From Mycobacterium sp. GA-1841 (lineage in GTDB: Bacteria; Actinomycetota; Actinomycetes; Mycobacteriales; Mycobacteriaceae), in contig NZ_MBEQ01000108.1 in assembly GCF_001954135.1 (NCBI RefSeq), positions 1-64,000 of the forward strand: a DNA stretch of 64,000 bases, written 5' to 3'. Positions 7,163-15,312 of the stretch are shown here, piece by piece. The notes beneath the pieces were generated by a model. That model saw nothing but the letters and a program-made list of their open reading frames with translations. It was not told the origin of the DNA and searched no databases. Made by a program: the position numbers and the translations under genes. Every line of letters begins with the position of its first letter. Within the stretch, counting starts at the first letter, position 1.

Positions 7163-9025
7163 TCAGGCATGCCCCTCTGCGTCGTTCTCGTCGAACAGCG
7201 GCCGGATGTCACGAGCCGCCATGATCTCGTCGTTGCTGGTGCCGGCGGCGACCATCGGCCACACCTGGGCGTCGGCACCGACGATGAAGTCGATGACCAC
7301 CGGGCGGTCGTTGATCGCGCGGGCCTGGTTGATGACGTCCTCGACATCCTCGGCCCGCTCACAGCGCAGCCCCACGCAGCCCAGCGCCTCGGCCAGCTTG
7401 ACGAAGTCGGGAATCCGGCGGGAGTGCGTCGCCAGGTCGGTCTGGCTGTAGCGCTGCTCGTAGAACAGGGTCTGCCACTGCCGAACCATGCCCAGGTTGC
7501 CGTTGTTGATCAGTGCCACCTTGATCGGCGCACCCTCGATGGCGCAGGTGGCCAGCTCCTGGTTGGTCATCTGGAAGCAGCCGTCGCCGTCGATGGCCCA
7601 CACCTCGGCCTCGGGCCGGGCGAACTTGGCGCCCATGGCCGCCGGGACGGCGAAGCCCATGGTGCCCAGGCCCCCGGAGTTCAGCCAGGTCTTCGGGTTC
7701 TCGTACTTGACGAACTGCGCGGCCCACATCTGGTGCTGGCCGACCCCGGCGACATAGACCGCCTCGGGTCCGGCGATCTGACCCAGTTTCTCGATGACGT
7801 ACTCGGGGCTCAGGCTGCCGTCGCTCTGCGGCCCGTAGCTCAACGGGTAGGTCGTCTTCAGGCCGGACAGGTACTCCCACCAGCTGTCCAGTTTCAGTGT
7901 GTCGCGGGTGGTTTCGTCGCGGCGCAGCACCTCGATGAGGTCGGTGATGACGGCCTTGACGTCACCCACGATCGGCACGTCGGCATGCCGGTTCTTGCCG
8001 ATCTCGGCGGGATCGATGTCGGCGTGGATCACCTTGGCTTCCGGAGCGAAGGACGACAGCTGACCGGTCACCCGGTCGTCGAAGCGGGTGCCCAGGGCGA
8101 TCAGCAGGTCGCTGCGCTGCAAGGCGCCCACCGCGGCCACGGTGCCGTGCATGCCGGGCATCCCGAGGTTCTGCGGGTGGCTGTCCGGGAACGCGCCGCG
8201 AGCCATCAGTGTGGTGACAACCGGGATGCCGGTCAGCTCGGCCAACTGCCGCAGTTCGGCGCTGGCCTCACCACGGATGACGCCGCCACCGACATAGAGC
8301 ACCGGCTTGTGCGCCGCGGCAATGAGCTTGGCGGCCTCGCGCACCTGACGGCTGTGCGGTTTGGTGTTCGGCTTGTAGCCGGGCAGGTCCAGCTGCGGCG
8401 GCCACGAGAAGGTGCACTGGCCCTGCAGGATGTCCTTGGGGACGTCGACGAGCACCGCGCCCGGGCGTCCGGAACGGGCGATGTGGAAGGCCTCGGCCAT
8501 CACCTGGGCGATGTCGTCACCGTTGCGCACCAGGAAGTTGTGCTTGGTGATCGGCATGGTCATGCCGGTGATGTCGGCTTCTTGGAAGGCGTCGGTGCCG
8601 ATCAGGCTGCGACCCACCTGCCCGGTGATGGCCACCACGGGGATGGAGTCCATCTGGGCGTCGGCCAGCGGAGTGATCAGGTTGGTGGCACCCGGACCCG
8701 AGGTCGCCATCATCACGCCGACCTTGCCGGTGGCGTGGGCATAGCCGCTGGCCGCATGGCCGGCGCCCTGCTCGTGGCGGACCAGCACGTGCCGCAACTT
8801 CTGCGAGTCGAACAGCGGGTCGTAGACGGGCAGCACCGCGCCGCCGGGGATGCCGAAGACGACGTCGACACCGAGTTCCTCCAGCGACCGGACGACCGCC
8901 TGCGCGCCGGTGAGCTGCTGGGGCGCAACCCGATTGGGCTGTCCCGATTCTGATTTGGCCTTGGTTGCGCCGTTGGCCGGCGCGCTTGCGGACCGGGCTG
9001 TCGGTCGCGTTGTCGGTGCGCTCAC
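7163..9025 (-). CDS. ilvB: Acetolactate synthase large (catalytic) subunit IlvB
   Basis: This thiamine-diphosphate and FAD enzyme condenses pyruvate with pyruvate or 2-oxobutyrate, the first step of branched-chain amino acid synthesis. The 620-residue protein starts with GTG at 9025 and a low-complexity N-terminal extension of about 38 residues. The TPP-activating glutamate is in VRHEQGAGHAASGYAHATG. The central FAD domain has LYVGGGVIRGEASAEL, and the TPP/Mg motif GDGCFQMTNQELATCA lies in the last third. It heads the ilvB-ilvN-ilvC operon and is preceded by a leader peptide and an intrinsic attenuator, so supply of leucine, valine or isoleucine probably controls read-through. Confidence 0.98.
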   Translation of the reverse strand: MSAPTTRPTARSASAPANGATKAKSESGQPNRVAPQQLTGAQAVVRSLEELGVDVVFGIPGGAVLPVYDPLFDSQKLRHVLVRHEQGAGHAASGYAHATGKVGVMMATSGPGATNLITPLADAQMDSIPVVAITGQVGRSLIGTDAFQEADITGMTMPITKHNFLVRNGDDIAQVMAEAFHIARSGRPGAVLVDVPKDILQGQCTFSWPPQLDLPGYKPNTKPHSRQVREAAKLIAAAHKPVLYVGGGVIRGEASAELRQLAELTGIPVVTTLMARGAFPDSHPQNLGMPGMHGTVAAVGALQRSDLLIALGTRFDDRVTGQLSSFAPEAKVIHADIDPAEIGKNRHADVPIVGDVKAVITDLIEVLRRDETTRDTLKLDSWWEYLSGLKTTYPLSYGPQSDGSLSPEYVIEKLGQIAGPEAVYVAGVGQHQMWAAQFVKYENPKTWLNSGGLGTMGFAVPAAMGAKFARPEAEVWAIDGDGCFQMTNQELATCAIEGAPIKVALINNGNLGMVRQWQTLFYEQRYSQTDLATHSRRIPDFVKLAEALGCVGLRCERAEDVEDVINQARAINDRPVVIDFIVGADAQVWPMVAAGTSNDEIMAARDIRPLFDENDAEGHA

Positions 9026-9109
9026 GATGTCCTCTTCACGGTCTTCGTCACATTCCTATTCAGAAAGTCTTCAACTTTTTCACTGGTGGCGACGCGCTTT
9101 GTGGCAAAT

Positions 9110-9144
9110 AAAAAACCCCCGTCAGCCGGTAGCTGTACGAGGGT
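9110..9144 (-). terminator. Intrinsic attenuator upstream of ilvB
   Basis: On the minus strand ACCCTCGT pairs with ACGGGGGT (plus 9137-9144 and 9115-9122; one U-G wobble), with an inner CAGC/GCTG extension after a bulged A and a 5-nt loop. The stem is followed at once by TTTTTT (plus 9115-9110). This is the best Rho-independent terminator in the window. It lies between the leader peptide stop (9164) and the ilvB start (9025), the position expected of a transcription attenuator. Confidence 0.85.
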
Positions 9145-9163
9145 GGCGCGTCGATGCGGTTGG

Positions 9164-9235
9164 CTATGCCCGGCAGAGGGCCAGCGCGGCATCAACGCGC
9201 CAACCAATTACTACGAGCAATCCGGGGGTGTGCAT
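9164..9235 (-). CDS. ilvB operon leader peptide (23 aa)
   Basis: A 23-codon frame reads MHTPGLLVVIGWRVDAALAL followed by CRA and stops with TAG 20 nt before the attenuator stem. Five consecutive branched-chain codons (Leu-Leu-Val-Val-Ile) early in the peptide, and more Leu/Val later, are the mark of ribosome-mediated attenuation: stalling for lack of charged tRNA would change folding of the following RNA. A TACCGT hexamer lies 8 nt upstream of the ATG, so the peptide is probably on a leaderless or near-leaderless transcript. The same logic is well known for ilv operons in enterobacteria and corynebacteria; the assignment here rests on sequence. Confidence 0.8.
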   Translation of the reverse strand: MHTPGLLVVIGWRVDAALALCRA

Positions 9236-9243
9236 AGCACCTG

Positions 9244-9273
9244 ACGGTAGCTGCCGTACAGGTCGAAGGTCAA
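9244..9273 (-). promoter_or_regulatory. Candidate ilvB operon promoter
   Basis: On the minus strand TTGACC (plus 9268-9273) and TACCGT (plus 9244-9249) are separated by 18 nt, a good -35/-10 pair with the TAnnnT pattern. It lies immediately upstream of the leader peptide ATG (9235). The stretch between cfp6 and ilvB (9026-9346) otherwise holds only the leader peptide, the attenuator and the untranslated RNA before ilvB. Confidence 0.6.
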
Positions 9274-9346
9274 ATTGCCCTACCCTGGCGCGGCTATCGC
9301 GGTGACGCGGGCGGGCCCGATGCCCGCGGTGGTGCAGGATGAAAGA

Positions 9347-9736
9347 GTGAGCGCACGATCGGCAACCGCCCCTGTCGTAGTCCGGATATCGCCCATGGCG
9401 CACCTGGCGGTCGGCTTCCTGACCCTCGGCCTGCTGACGCTGGTGCTGAGCAACCCGGCCTGGTTCGGGATTCTTCTGGTGTTCCCAATTGCCTTGTCCA
9501 CAGCGATCTTCCGCTATCGCACCACCGCCGACGCCGACACGGTGACCGCCCGGACGCTCACCGGCGCGCGCACCGTGGCGTGGGGCGATATCAAGGGCCT
9601 GCGATTCGACCGGTCGTCGTGGGCGATCGCCGAACTCGTCGACGGGACGGACCTGCGTCTGCCCGCGGTGACATTCGCGACACTGCCGTTGCTCACCGAG
9701 GTGAGCAACGGTCGCGTACCGAATCCGTACGCCTGA
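9347..9736 (+). CDS. cfp6: Cfp6-like membrane-associated PH-domain protein
   Basis: This looks like the orthologue of M. tuberculosis Rv3004 (low-molecular-weight antigen CFP6), from position between ilvB and the DoxX gene and from the segments LAVGFLTLGLL and LRLPAVTFATLPLLTE. The first 60 residues hold two hydrophobic segments, followed by a bacterial PH-like domain (RTLTGARTVAWGDIKGLRFD). Function is not established. I chose GTG 9347 because GGATGAAAGA precedes it; ATG 9395 (MAHLAVGF) would give 113 residues, the length I recall for the tuberculosis protein, and is a strong alternative. It is divergent from ilvB. Confidence 0.78.
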   Translation: MSARSATAPVVVRISPMAHLAVGFLTLGLLTLVLSNPAWFGILLVFPIALSTAIFRYRTTADADTVTARTLTGARTVAWGDIKGLRFDRSSWAIAELVDGTDLRLPAVTFATLPLLTEVSNGRVPNPYA

Positions 9737-9739
9737 GCG

Positions 9740-10585
9740 TCAGCCGAGCGGATTGCCGCCGTTGAGCAACACCCAGATGGCGATGCCGCCGCCGATTCCG
9801 AGAAGCAGGGCCACGAACGAACCGACGAAGGGCCGTCGGGCCCAGCCGCGGCCGGCGTCGAATCCGTAGCGCCCCGGGCCGGTCAGGATGAGCGCGGCCG
9901 CCGCCGCGACGACGATGAGCCGGTATTCGGTTCCGTCGGTGAGCAGTTCTGAGAGCCGGGCCTGCTCGTGGGCAGTCATCGCCGCGGCGAGCACGCCGTT
10001 GATCAGGTACGCCAGCGCGCCGGCCGCCGCAATCGGTGTGAAGAGCCCCAGCACCAGCAGCACGCCGGCGGCGATCTGTCCCCCGGTGGCGGCGTAGGTG
10101 AGGATGTCGGCGTTCTTGTAGCCCACCTCGCCCAGTGACGTGTTGAACCCGTCCAGCCCCGGCCCGCCCCACCAACCGAACGCTTTCTGCAGACCGTGGA
10201 TCACCATCAACCCGCCGAGGGCCACCCGCAGAATCAGCAGACCGAGATCCTGGGTGCCGCGCCTACCGGCCGCTTTGACGCGGTCGTCGACGAACTCGTC
10301 GCGTTCGATCTCGGCCGGTTCCGCCGAGAACGGACCCACGGGGCCGGGACCGCCCGGCTGCAGGTATGGCAGCGGTTCGGGATCGGAGACCAGGCTGAAC
10401 GCCGACTGATCGTCCGGTTTGGCGGAGTCGTACCGCGGGATCGCGGTGGTTTCGAAGTCGCCGCCGTACGTCTCCGACGGCAGATCGTCTTCGGGGTCGA
10501 CCAGACTGGCTCCGGCCGGCCTGGCGGAATCGTCCGAGTAACCCGGTCGTTGCCAGGCTTGAGGGTCCTGCGGGTGACTGGTCAC
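9740..10585 (-). CDS. DoxX-family integral membrane protein
   Basis: The 281-residue protein has an acidic, disordered, proline-rich N-terminal half (about 105 residues) and then a DoxX domain of four hydrophobic segments: LGLLILRVALGGLMVIHG, GGQIAAGVLLVLGLFTP, AYLINGVLAAAM and LIVVAAAAALILTGPGR, with a fifth near the C-terminus. The conserved RxxxGxxxxxHGxxK-type motif is seen in LRVALGGLMVIHGLQKAFGW. The M. tuberculosis counterpart (Rv3005c, DoxX) has been reported in a membrane oxidoreductase complex with SodA and SseA, linked to oxidative-stress resistance. The start is GTG 10585. The gene converges with cfp6, with only 3 nt between the stops. Confidence 0.85.
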   Translation of the reverse strand: MTSHPQDPQAWQRPGYSDDSARPAGASLVDPEDDLPSETYGGDFETTAIPRYDSAKPDDQSAFSLVSDPEPLPYLQPGGPGPVGPFSAEPAEIERDEFVDDRVKAAGRRGTQDLGLLILRVALGGLMVIHGLQKAFGWWGGPGLDGFNTSLGEVGYKNADILTYAATGGQIAAGVLLVLGLFTPIAAAGALAYLINGVLAAAMTAHEQARLSELLTDGTEYRLIVVAAAAALILTGPGRYGFDAGRGWARRPFVGSFVALLLGIGGGIAIWVLLNGGNPLG

Positions 10586-10720
10586 AGCTGCCAGGGTAAG
10601 TGCAACCTCGGCCCGATCCGGGTATTTACCCCGGCGCTTCTACCTGGTATCGGCACGGATGAGCACGCCGCACGGTCCCGACGTGGCGCACAGTGCCGAG
10701 CGATCCGTAATCTGGCGGGC

Positions 10721-11842
10721 ATGAAATCGCGTCGGCGGATGACGGGGGTGGCCGCCGTTCTGTGTGCCGCGATGCTGGTCGGCTCGGGCTGCGCCCGGTT
10801 CGACGCGGCCCAGTCCGAGCCCTTCACGACCGAACCCAAGATGGCGCCGGGGCCGACGACCACGCCACCGCCGCCACCTCCACTGCCTGCCAAGCCGTTC
10901 CCCAAGGAATGCAAGGCGCAGGGGGTCATGCAGGGTTGCCTGGACAGCACCAGCGGGTTGATCATGCTGCCCGACAGCCAGTCGGCGCTGGTGGCCGAGC
11001 GCCTCACCGGCGCAGTCAAGCAGGTCTCGGTGAAGGCCGAGCCGAAGGTCAAGGTGGTGATCCCGGTCGATCCGTCCGGGGACGGCGGCCTGATGGACAT
11101 CGTGCTGTCGCCGACCTACAGCCAGGACCGGTTGATGTACGCCTACGTCAGCACACCGAGCGACAACCGCGTGATCCGCATCGCCGACGGCGACGTGCCG
11201 AAGCCGATCCTGACCGGCATTCCCAAGGGTGCCACCGGCAATACCGGGTCTCTGACGTTCACCAGCAAGACCACGCTGCTGGTACAGACCGGCGACGCCG
11301 GAGACCCGGCCGCGGCCGCCGATCCGGCGTCGCTGGCCGGCAAGGTCCTGCGCATCGAGCAGCCCACCACGGTCAATCAGGCCCCGATCACCACGGCGCT
11401 GAGCGGCCTCGGCGCCGGTGGCGGCATGTGTGTGGATCCATCGGACGGCTCGCTGTACATCACCGACCGCACGCCGACTGCCGACCGTCTGCAGCGGATC
11501 ACCAAGGATTCGAAGGTGTCGACGGTGTGGACCTGGCCGGACCGGCCCGGTGTCGCCGGGTGCGCGGCCCTGGAGGGCACCGTATTGGTCAACTTGGTCA
11601 ACACGAAGACGACCGTCGCCGTGCGGTTGGCACCGGACACCGGTGCGGTCACGGGTGACCCAGAGGTGGTCCGCGAGAACGTGCGCGGGCACGCCTGGGC
11701 GTTGCAGGTGTCCCCCGACGGCAACGTGTGGGGAGCGACGGTGAACCGGACCGCCGGAGACGCCGAGAACTTCGACGACGTCGTCTTTCCGCTCTTCCCG
11801 CAGGGCGGCGGTTTCCCGCGCAGCAGCGCCGACAAGACCTGA
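10721..11842 (+). CDS. lppZ: Lipoprotein LppZ, beta-propeller sugar-dehydrogenase-like
   Basis: The 373-residue lipoprotein starts at ATG 10721; its signal peptide ends in LVGSGC with the lipidated Cys24. A proline-rich linker (TTTPPPPPPLPAKP) leads into a six-bladed beta-propeller of the glucose/sorbosone-dehydrogenase fold, visible in repeated strands such as GLIMLPDSQSALVAERLTG and GGGMCVDPSDGSLYITDR. Dehydrogenase activity is not shown for LppZ. Length and position match Rv3006 in M. tuberculosis. A TAATCT hexamer at 10708-10713 lies 7 nt before the ATG, suggesting a leaderless mRNA, and the longer upstream frame is antisense to DoxX. Confidence 0.9.
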   Translation: MKSRRRMTGVAAVLCAAMLVGSGCARFDAAQSEPFTTEPKMAPGPTTTPPPPPPLPAKPFPKECKAQGVMQGCLDSTSGLIMLPDSQSALVAERLTGAVKQVSVKAEPKVKVVIPVDPSGDGGLMDIVLSPTYSQDRLMYAYVSTPSDNRVIRIADGDVPKPILTGIPKGATGNTGSLTFTSKTTLLVQTGDAGDPAAAADPASLAGKVLRIEQPTTVNQAPITTALSGLGAGGGMCVDPSDGSLYITDRTPTADRLQRITKDSKVSTVWTWPDRPGVAGCAALEGTVLVNLVNTKTTVAVRLAPDTGAVTGDPEVVRENVRGHAWALQVSPDGNVWGATVNRTAGDAENFDDVVFPLFPQGGGFPRSSADKT

Positions 11843-11973
11843 CCCGCAACAGTTTCCGACGCAGGCCGGCCGATGGTGGGTGGGCCGGTCGGCTGCTGCG
11901 GCCGCATCACCATGAATCCAAAAACCCTCCGGTGAGTATCACGATCAGATAACGATGACGTAGCATTGGCCGG

Positions 11974-12603
11974 GTGCCTGACCGCCAGCGCCGCAGATAT
12001 GCACCGCGGCTACCGCGTGAAGAACGGCGCGAGCAACTGCTCGACGCGGCGTTGACCGTGCTCCATGACTGTCCCCTGCACGAGTTGCGGATGGAGGCGG
12101 TGGCCGAGGCGGCCGGTGTCGGCAAACCCGTGCTCTACACCGCGTTTCGCACGCGGACCGAACTCGTCACCGCCCTGCTCATCCGCGAGCATCACCACGG
12201 CCTGAACCAGGTGCTGGCCGCTCTGCCCACGGACCTGTCGGCTTCCGGGCCGACGGACGCCTACACCGCGACGGTCACCGCGTTTTTGCGCTGTGTGTTG
12301 GAGAACCCGACCCGCTGGCGCCTCATCCTGACCGTGCCCGACAGTGCGCCCCGCGACTACCGCGCGGCGGTCCGCAACGCCCGCAGCCAGATCCTCACGC
12401 ACGTCGAGCAAATGGCGAAGGCCGGCATCGCCGTGGATCCCCGGCTGTCGGCGCTCGACCCCGAGTTACTGGGTCATACGTTGCTGTCGTTCGCCGAGAT
12501 GCTCGGCCGGCTCGCCGCGCACGACCCGACCAGCTACCCGCGCGAACGGCTCGAGCAATACGCGGCTGCGGCGATGACGATGTTCGCCCGCCCGGTGGGC
12601 TGA
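11974..12603 (+). CDS. TetR/AcrR-family transcriptional regulator
   Basis: A 209-residue one-component regulator. The N-terminal helix-turn-helix spans about residues 20-65 and includes RREQLLDAALTVL and MEAVAEAAGVGKPVLYTAFRTR, the typical TetR recognition helix with a tyrosine near its end. The C-terminal ligand domain gives no hint of effector. The start is GTG 11974, with TAGCAT 7 nt upstream (leaderless pattern). A weak TATC-N7-GATA dyad lies just before that hexamer and could be an autoregulatory operator. No obvious target sits beside it: lppZ is upstream on the same strand and gatB converges. Confidence 0.88.
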   Translation: MPDRQRRRYAPRLPREERREQLLDAALTVLHDCPLHELRMEAVAEAAGVGKPVLYTAFRTRTELVTALLIREHHHGLNQVLAALPTDLSASGPTDAYTATVTAFLRCVLENPTRWRLILTVPDSAPRDYRAAVRNARSQILTHVEQMAKAGIAVDPRLSALDPELLGHTLLSFAEMLGRLAAHDPTSYPRERLEQYAAAAMTMFARPVG

Positions 12604-12610
12604 CGGGCGA

Positions 12611-14122
12611 TCACCCGCTCTGGCCGCAGGCCGCCAGCACCAACTCCCGGACGCGGGCCGCGTCGGCCGAACCCTTGGTCGCCTTCATGACGGCGCCGAC
12701 GATCGCGCCGGCGGCCTGGATCTTGCCGCCGCGGATCTTTTCGACGACGTCGGGGTTGGCCGCCAAAGCCTCGTCCACAGCAGCCTGGATCACCGAGTCG
12801 TCGCGCACGAGCGCGAGGCCGCGATCGGTCATCACCTGCTCGGGCTCACCTTCGCCGGCCAGCACCCCCTCGATGACCTGGCGGGCCAGCTTATTGGACA
12901 GCTTGCCGTCGTCGACGAGTTTGACCACCGCGGCCACCTGGGCCGGCGTGATCGGCAAGGCTTCGAGCTCGACCTCGCTTTCATTGGCCTTCTGCACCAG
13001 GAAGTTGCCCCACCAGGCACGCGCCGCCTCGCTGGAGGCGCCGTGGGAGACAGTGGCAGCCACTAATTCGACGGCCCCGGCGTTGACCAGGTCGCGCATC
13101 ACCTCGTCGGAGATGCCCCAATCCTGTTGAATCCGCTTGCGCGCCAACCACGGCAGCTCAGGGATCGTCTGGCGCAGCCGTTCGACCAACTCCGCGCTGG
13201 GCGCGATCGGCTCAAGGTCGGGCTCGGGAAAGTAGCGGTAATCCTGCGCAGTTTCCTTGCTCCGTCCCGGAGACGTGTAGCCGTCCTCATGGAAGTGCCG
13301 GGTCTCCTGGGTGACCGTGCCGCCCGAATTGAGAACAGCAGCCTGACGGCGCATCTCGTAGCGGACGGCAACTTCGACGCTCTTGAGTGAGTTCACGTTC
13401 TTGGTCTCGGTGCGGGTGCCGAACTCGGTGGCCCCGACCGGCATGAGCGACAGGTTCGAGTCGCACCGCATCGAGCCCTGGTCCATCCGGACATCGGATA
13501 CACCCAAGCCGCGCAACAGATCTCGCAGCGCCGTCACATACGCACGGGCGATCTCGGGAGCGCGGGCGCCGGTGCCCTCGATGGGCCTGGTGACGATCTC
13601 GATCAGCGGAACGCCGGCCCGGTTGAAGTCGGCGAGCGAGGTCGTCGCACCCGCGATGCGCCCGGTGTCGCTGCCCAGGTGGGTCAGCTTCCCGGTGTCC
13701 TCTTCCATGTGGGCACGTTCGATCTCCACGCGGAAGGTGGTGCCGTCGTCGAGCGGCACGTCGAGGTAGCCGTTGATCGCGATGGGCTCGTCGTACTGCG
13801 AGATCTGATAGTTCTTCGGCTGGTCGGGGTAGAAGTAGTTCTTCCGGGCGAACCGACCCCAGGGCGCGATGTCGCAGTTGAGCGCCAGACCGATGCGGAT
13901 GGCCGACTCGACGGCCGCCTCGTTGAGCACCGGCAGTGAACCGGGCAGCCCCAGGCACACCGGGCAGACGAGCGTGTTGGGCTCGGCACCGAACCGGTTG
14001 GCGCAGCCGCAGAACATCTTGGTGGCCGTAGACAGCTCGACGTGCACCTCCATGCCCATCACGGGCTCATAGGCGGCGATGACGTCGTCGTAGTCAACGA
14101 GTTCAGCGGTAGCGACAGACAT
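12611..14122 (-). CDS. gatB: Aspartyl/glutamyl-tRNA amidotransferase subunit B
   Basis: GatB is the tRNA-binding kinase/transamidase subunit of GatCAB. It converts Glu-tRNA(Gln) (and Asp-tRNA(Asn) where needed) to the amidated form with GatA and GatC. The 503-residue protein has the N-terminal signature YEPVMGMEVHVEL, zinc-ligand cysteines in FCGCANRFG and CPVCLGLPGSLP, the kinase-core segments NYFYPDQPKNYQISQYD and HMEEDTGKL, and a C-terminal YqeY-type tRNA domain from about residue 350. I start at ATG 14122, preceded by AGGATCGTTGCC; the 19-residue upstream extension lacks family resemblance. It converges with the TetR gene. Confidence 0.97.
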   Translation of the reverse strand: MSVATAELVDYDDVIAAYEPVMGMEVHVELSTATKMFCGCANRFGAEPNTLVCPVCLGLPGSLPVLNEAAVESAIRIGLALNCDIAPWGRFARKNYFYPDQPKNYQISQYDEPIAINGYLDVPLDDGTTFRVEIERAHMEEDTGKLTHLGSDTGRIAGATTSLADFNRAGVPLIEIVTRPIEGTGARAPEIARAYVTALRDLLRGLGVSDVRMDQGSMRCDSNLSLMPVGATEFGTRTETKNVNSLKSVEVAVRYEMRRQAAVLNSGGTVTQETRHFHEDGYTSPGRSKETAQDYRYFPEPDLEPIAPSAELVERLRQTIPELPWLARKRIQQDWGISDEVMRDLVNAGAVELVAATVSHGASSEAARAWWGNFLVQKANESEVELEALPITPAQVAAVVKLVDDGKLSNKLARQVIEGVLAGEGEPEQVMTDRGLALVRDDSVIQAAVDEALAANPDVVEKIRGGKIQAAGAIVGAVMKATKGSADAARVRELVLAACGQSG

Positions 14123-14226
14123 GGCAACGATCCTAGTTGTGCCGGATTCTCCTCGGCGAGCAGACGCAGATGTACCCATTTTCGCTGGTGATGCGGTACA
14201 TCGGTGTCTGTTCGCGGGGGCTGGGA

Positions 14227-15258
14227 TCAGCCGAAGAACTCTGCCGCGTCGTCATATCGGGACTGCGGGACCAGCTTCAGTTGGCGAGTTGCGTCGGCCA
14301 GGGAAACCCGGCCGATGTCCTGCCCACGCAGCGACACCATCATCCCGTACTCACCGGCATGGGCAGCGTCGGCGGCGTTGACTCCGAACCGGGTGGCCAG
14401 CACCCGGTCGTAGGCCGTCGGCGTACCGCCCCGCTGGACGTGCCCCAGCACGGTCACCCGCACATCCTTCTTGATGCGCTTTTCGACCTCGAGAGCCAAT
14501 TGCTGTGCCACGCCGGTGAATTTCTCGTGTCCGAACTCGTCCATCCCGCCCTGACGCAACTGCATGGTGCCCTCGGCCGGCTTGGCGCCCTCGGCCACCA
14601 CGCAGATGAAGTGGGCCGATCCGTGCTGAAACCGCTTCTTGACCAGCCGGCACACCTCCTCGACATCGAAGGGCTGCTCGGGGATCAGCGTCATGTGCGC
14701 CCCGGAGGCCAGCCCGGCATTCAGGGCAATCCAGCCGGCGTGCCGGCCCATCACCTCGACCAGCATGACGCGCTGGTGCGATTCGGCGGTGCTGTGCAGT
14801 CGGTCGATGGCCTCGGTCGCCACCTGCAGGGCCGTGTCGTGGCCGAAAGTCGCGTCCGTGCAGTCGATGTCGTTGTCGATGGTCTTGGGCACCCCGACCA
14901 CCGGCACATTCTCCTCGGACAGCCAGTGCGCGGCGGTCAACGTGCCTTCCCCACCGATCGGGATCAGCACGTCGATCCCGTTGTCCTCCAGGGTCTGCTT
15001 GATCTGATCCAGACCGGCCCGCAGCTTGTCCGGATTGACCCGCGCAGTGCCCAACATGGTGCCGCCCTTGGCCAGCAGCCGATCGTTGCGATCGTCGTTG
15101 GCGAGCTGGATGCGCCGATCCTCCAACAGCCCGCGCCAGCCGTCGAGAAACCCGACCACCGACGAGCCGTACCGCTGGTCGCAGGTACGCACCACCGCCC
15201 GGATCACCGCGTTCAGGCCAGGACAGTCACCACCGCCGGTGAGAACTCCGATGCGCAT
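14227..15258 (-). CDS. pfkA: ATP-dependent 6-phosphofructokinase
   Basis: PfkA phosphorylates fructose 6-phosphate, the committed step of glycolysis. The 343-residue protein begins MRIGVLTGGGDCPGLNAVIR. It has the nucleotide loop IGGEGTLTAA, the catalytic PKTIDNDID motif and the substrate-binding EVMGRHAGWIAL. Glycine in GGEG combined with lysine in PKTIDND is the combination I recall for the ATP-using actinobacterial group rather than PPi enzymes; this is judged from memory. ATG 15258 is chosen over ATG 15267 to match the usual start. It lies between gatA and gatB, as in other mycobacteria. Confidence 0.95.
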   Translation of the reverse strand: MRIGVLTGGGDCPGLNAVIRAVVRTCDQRYGSSVVGFLDGWRGLLEDRRIQLANDDRNDRLLAKGGTMLGTARVNPDKLRAGLDQIKQTLEDNGIDVLIPIGGEGTLTAAHWLSEENVPVVGVPKTIDNDIDCTDATFGHDTALQVATEAIDRLHSTAESHQRVMLVEVMGRHAGWIALNAGLASGAHMTLIPEQPFDVEEVCRLVKKRFQHGSAHFICVVAEGAKPAEGTMQLRQGGMDEFGHEKFTGVAQQLALEVEKRIKKDVRVTVLGHVQRGGTPTAYDRVLATRFGVNAADAAHAGEYGMMVSLRGQDIGRVSLADATRQLKLVPQSRYDDAAEFFG

Positions 15259-15312
15259 GGGCACCATCTTGCCCCGCCTGACACGACCGTGCCGAGGATA
15301 AGGGCGTGCGAA

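Noticed and set aside
7082..8953. 623-codon open frame on the plus strand opposite ilvB
   Set aside because: It is the antisense shadow of a high-GC gene: composition rich in Gly, His, Arg, Gln with no recognisable domain, while ilvB on the other strand has every catalytic motif.
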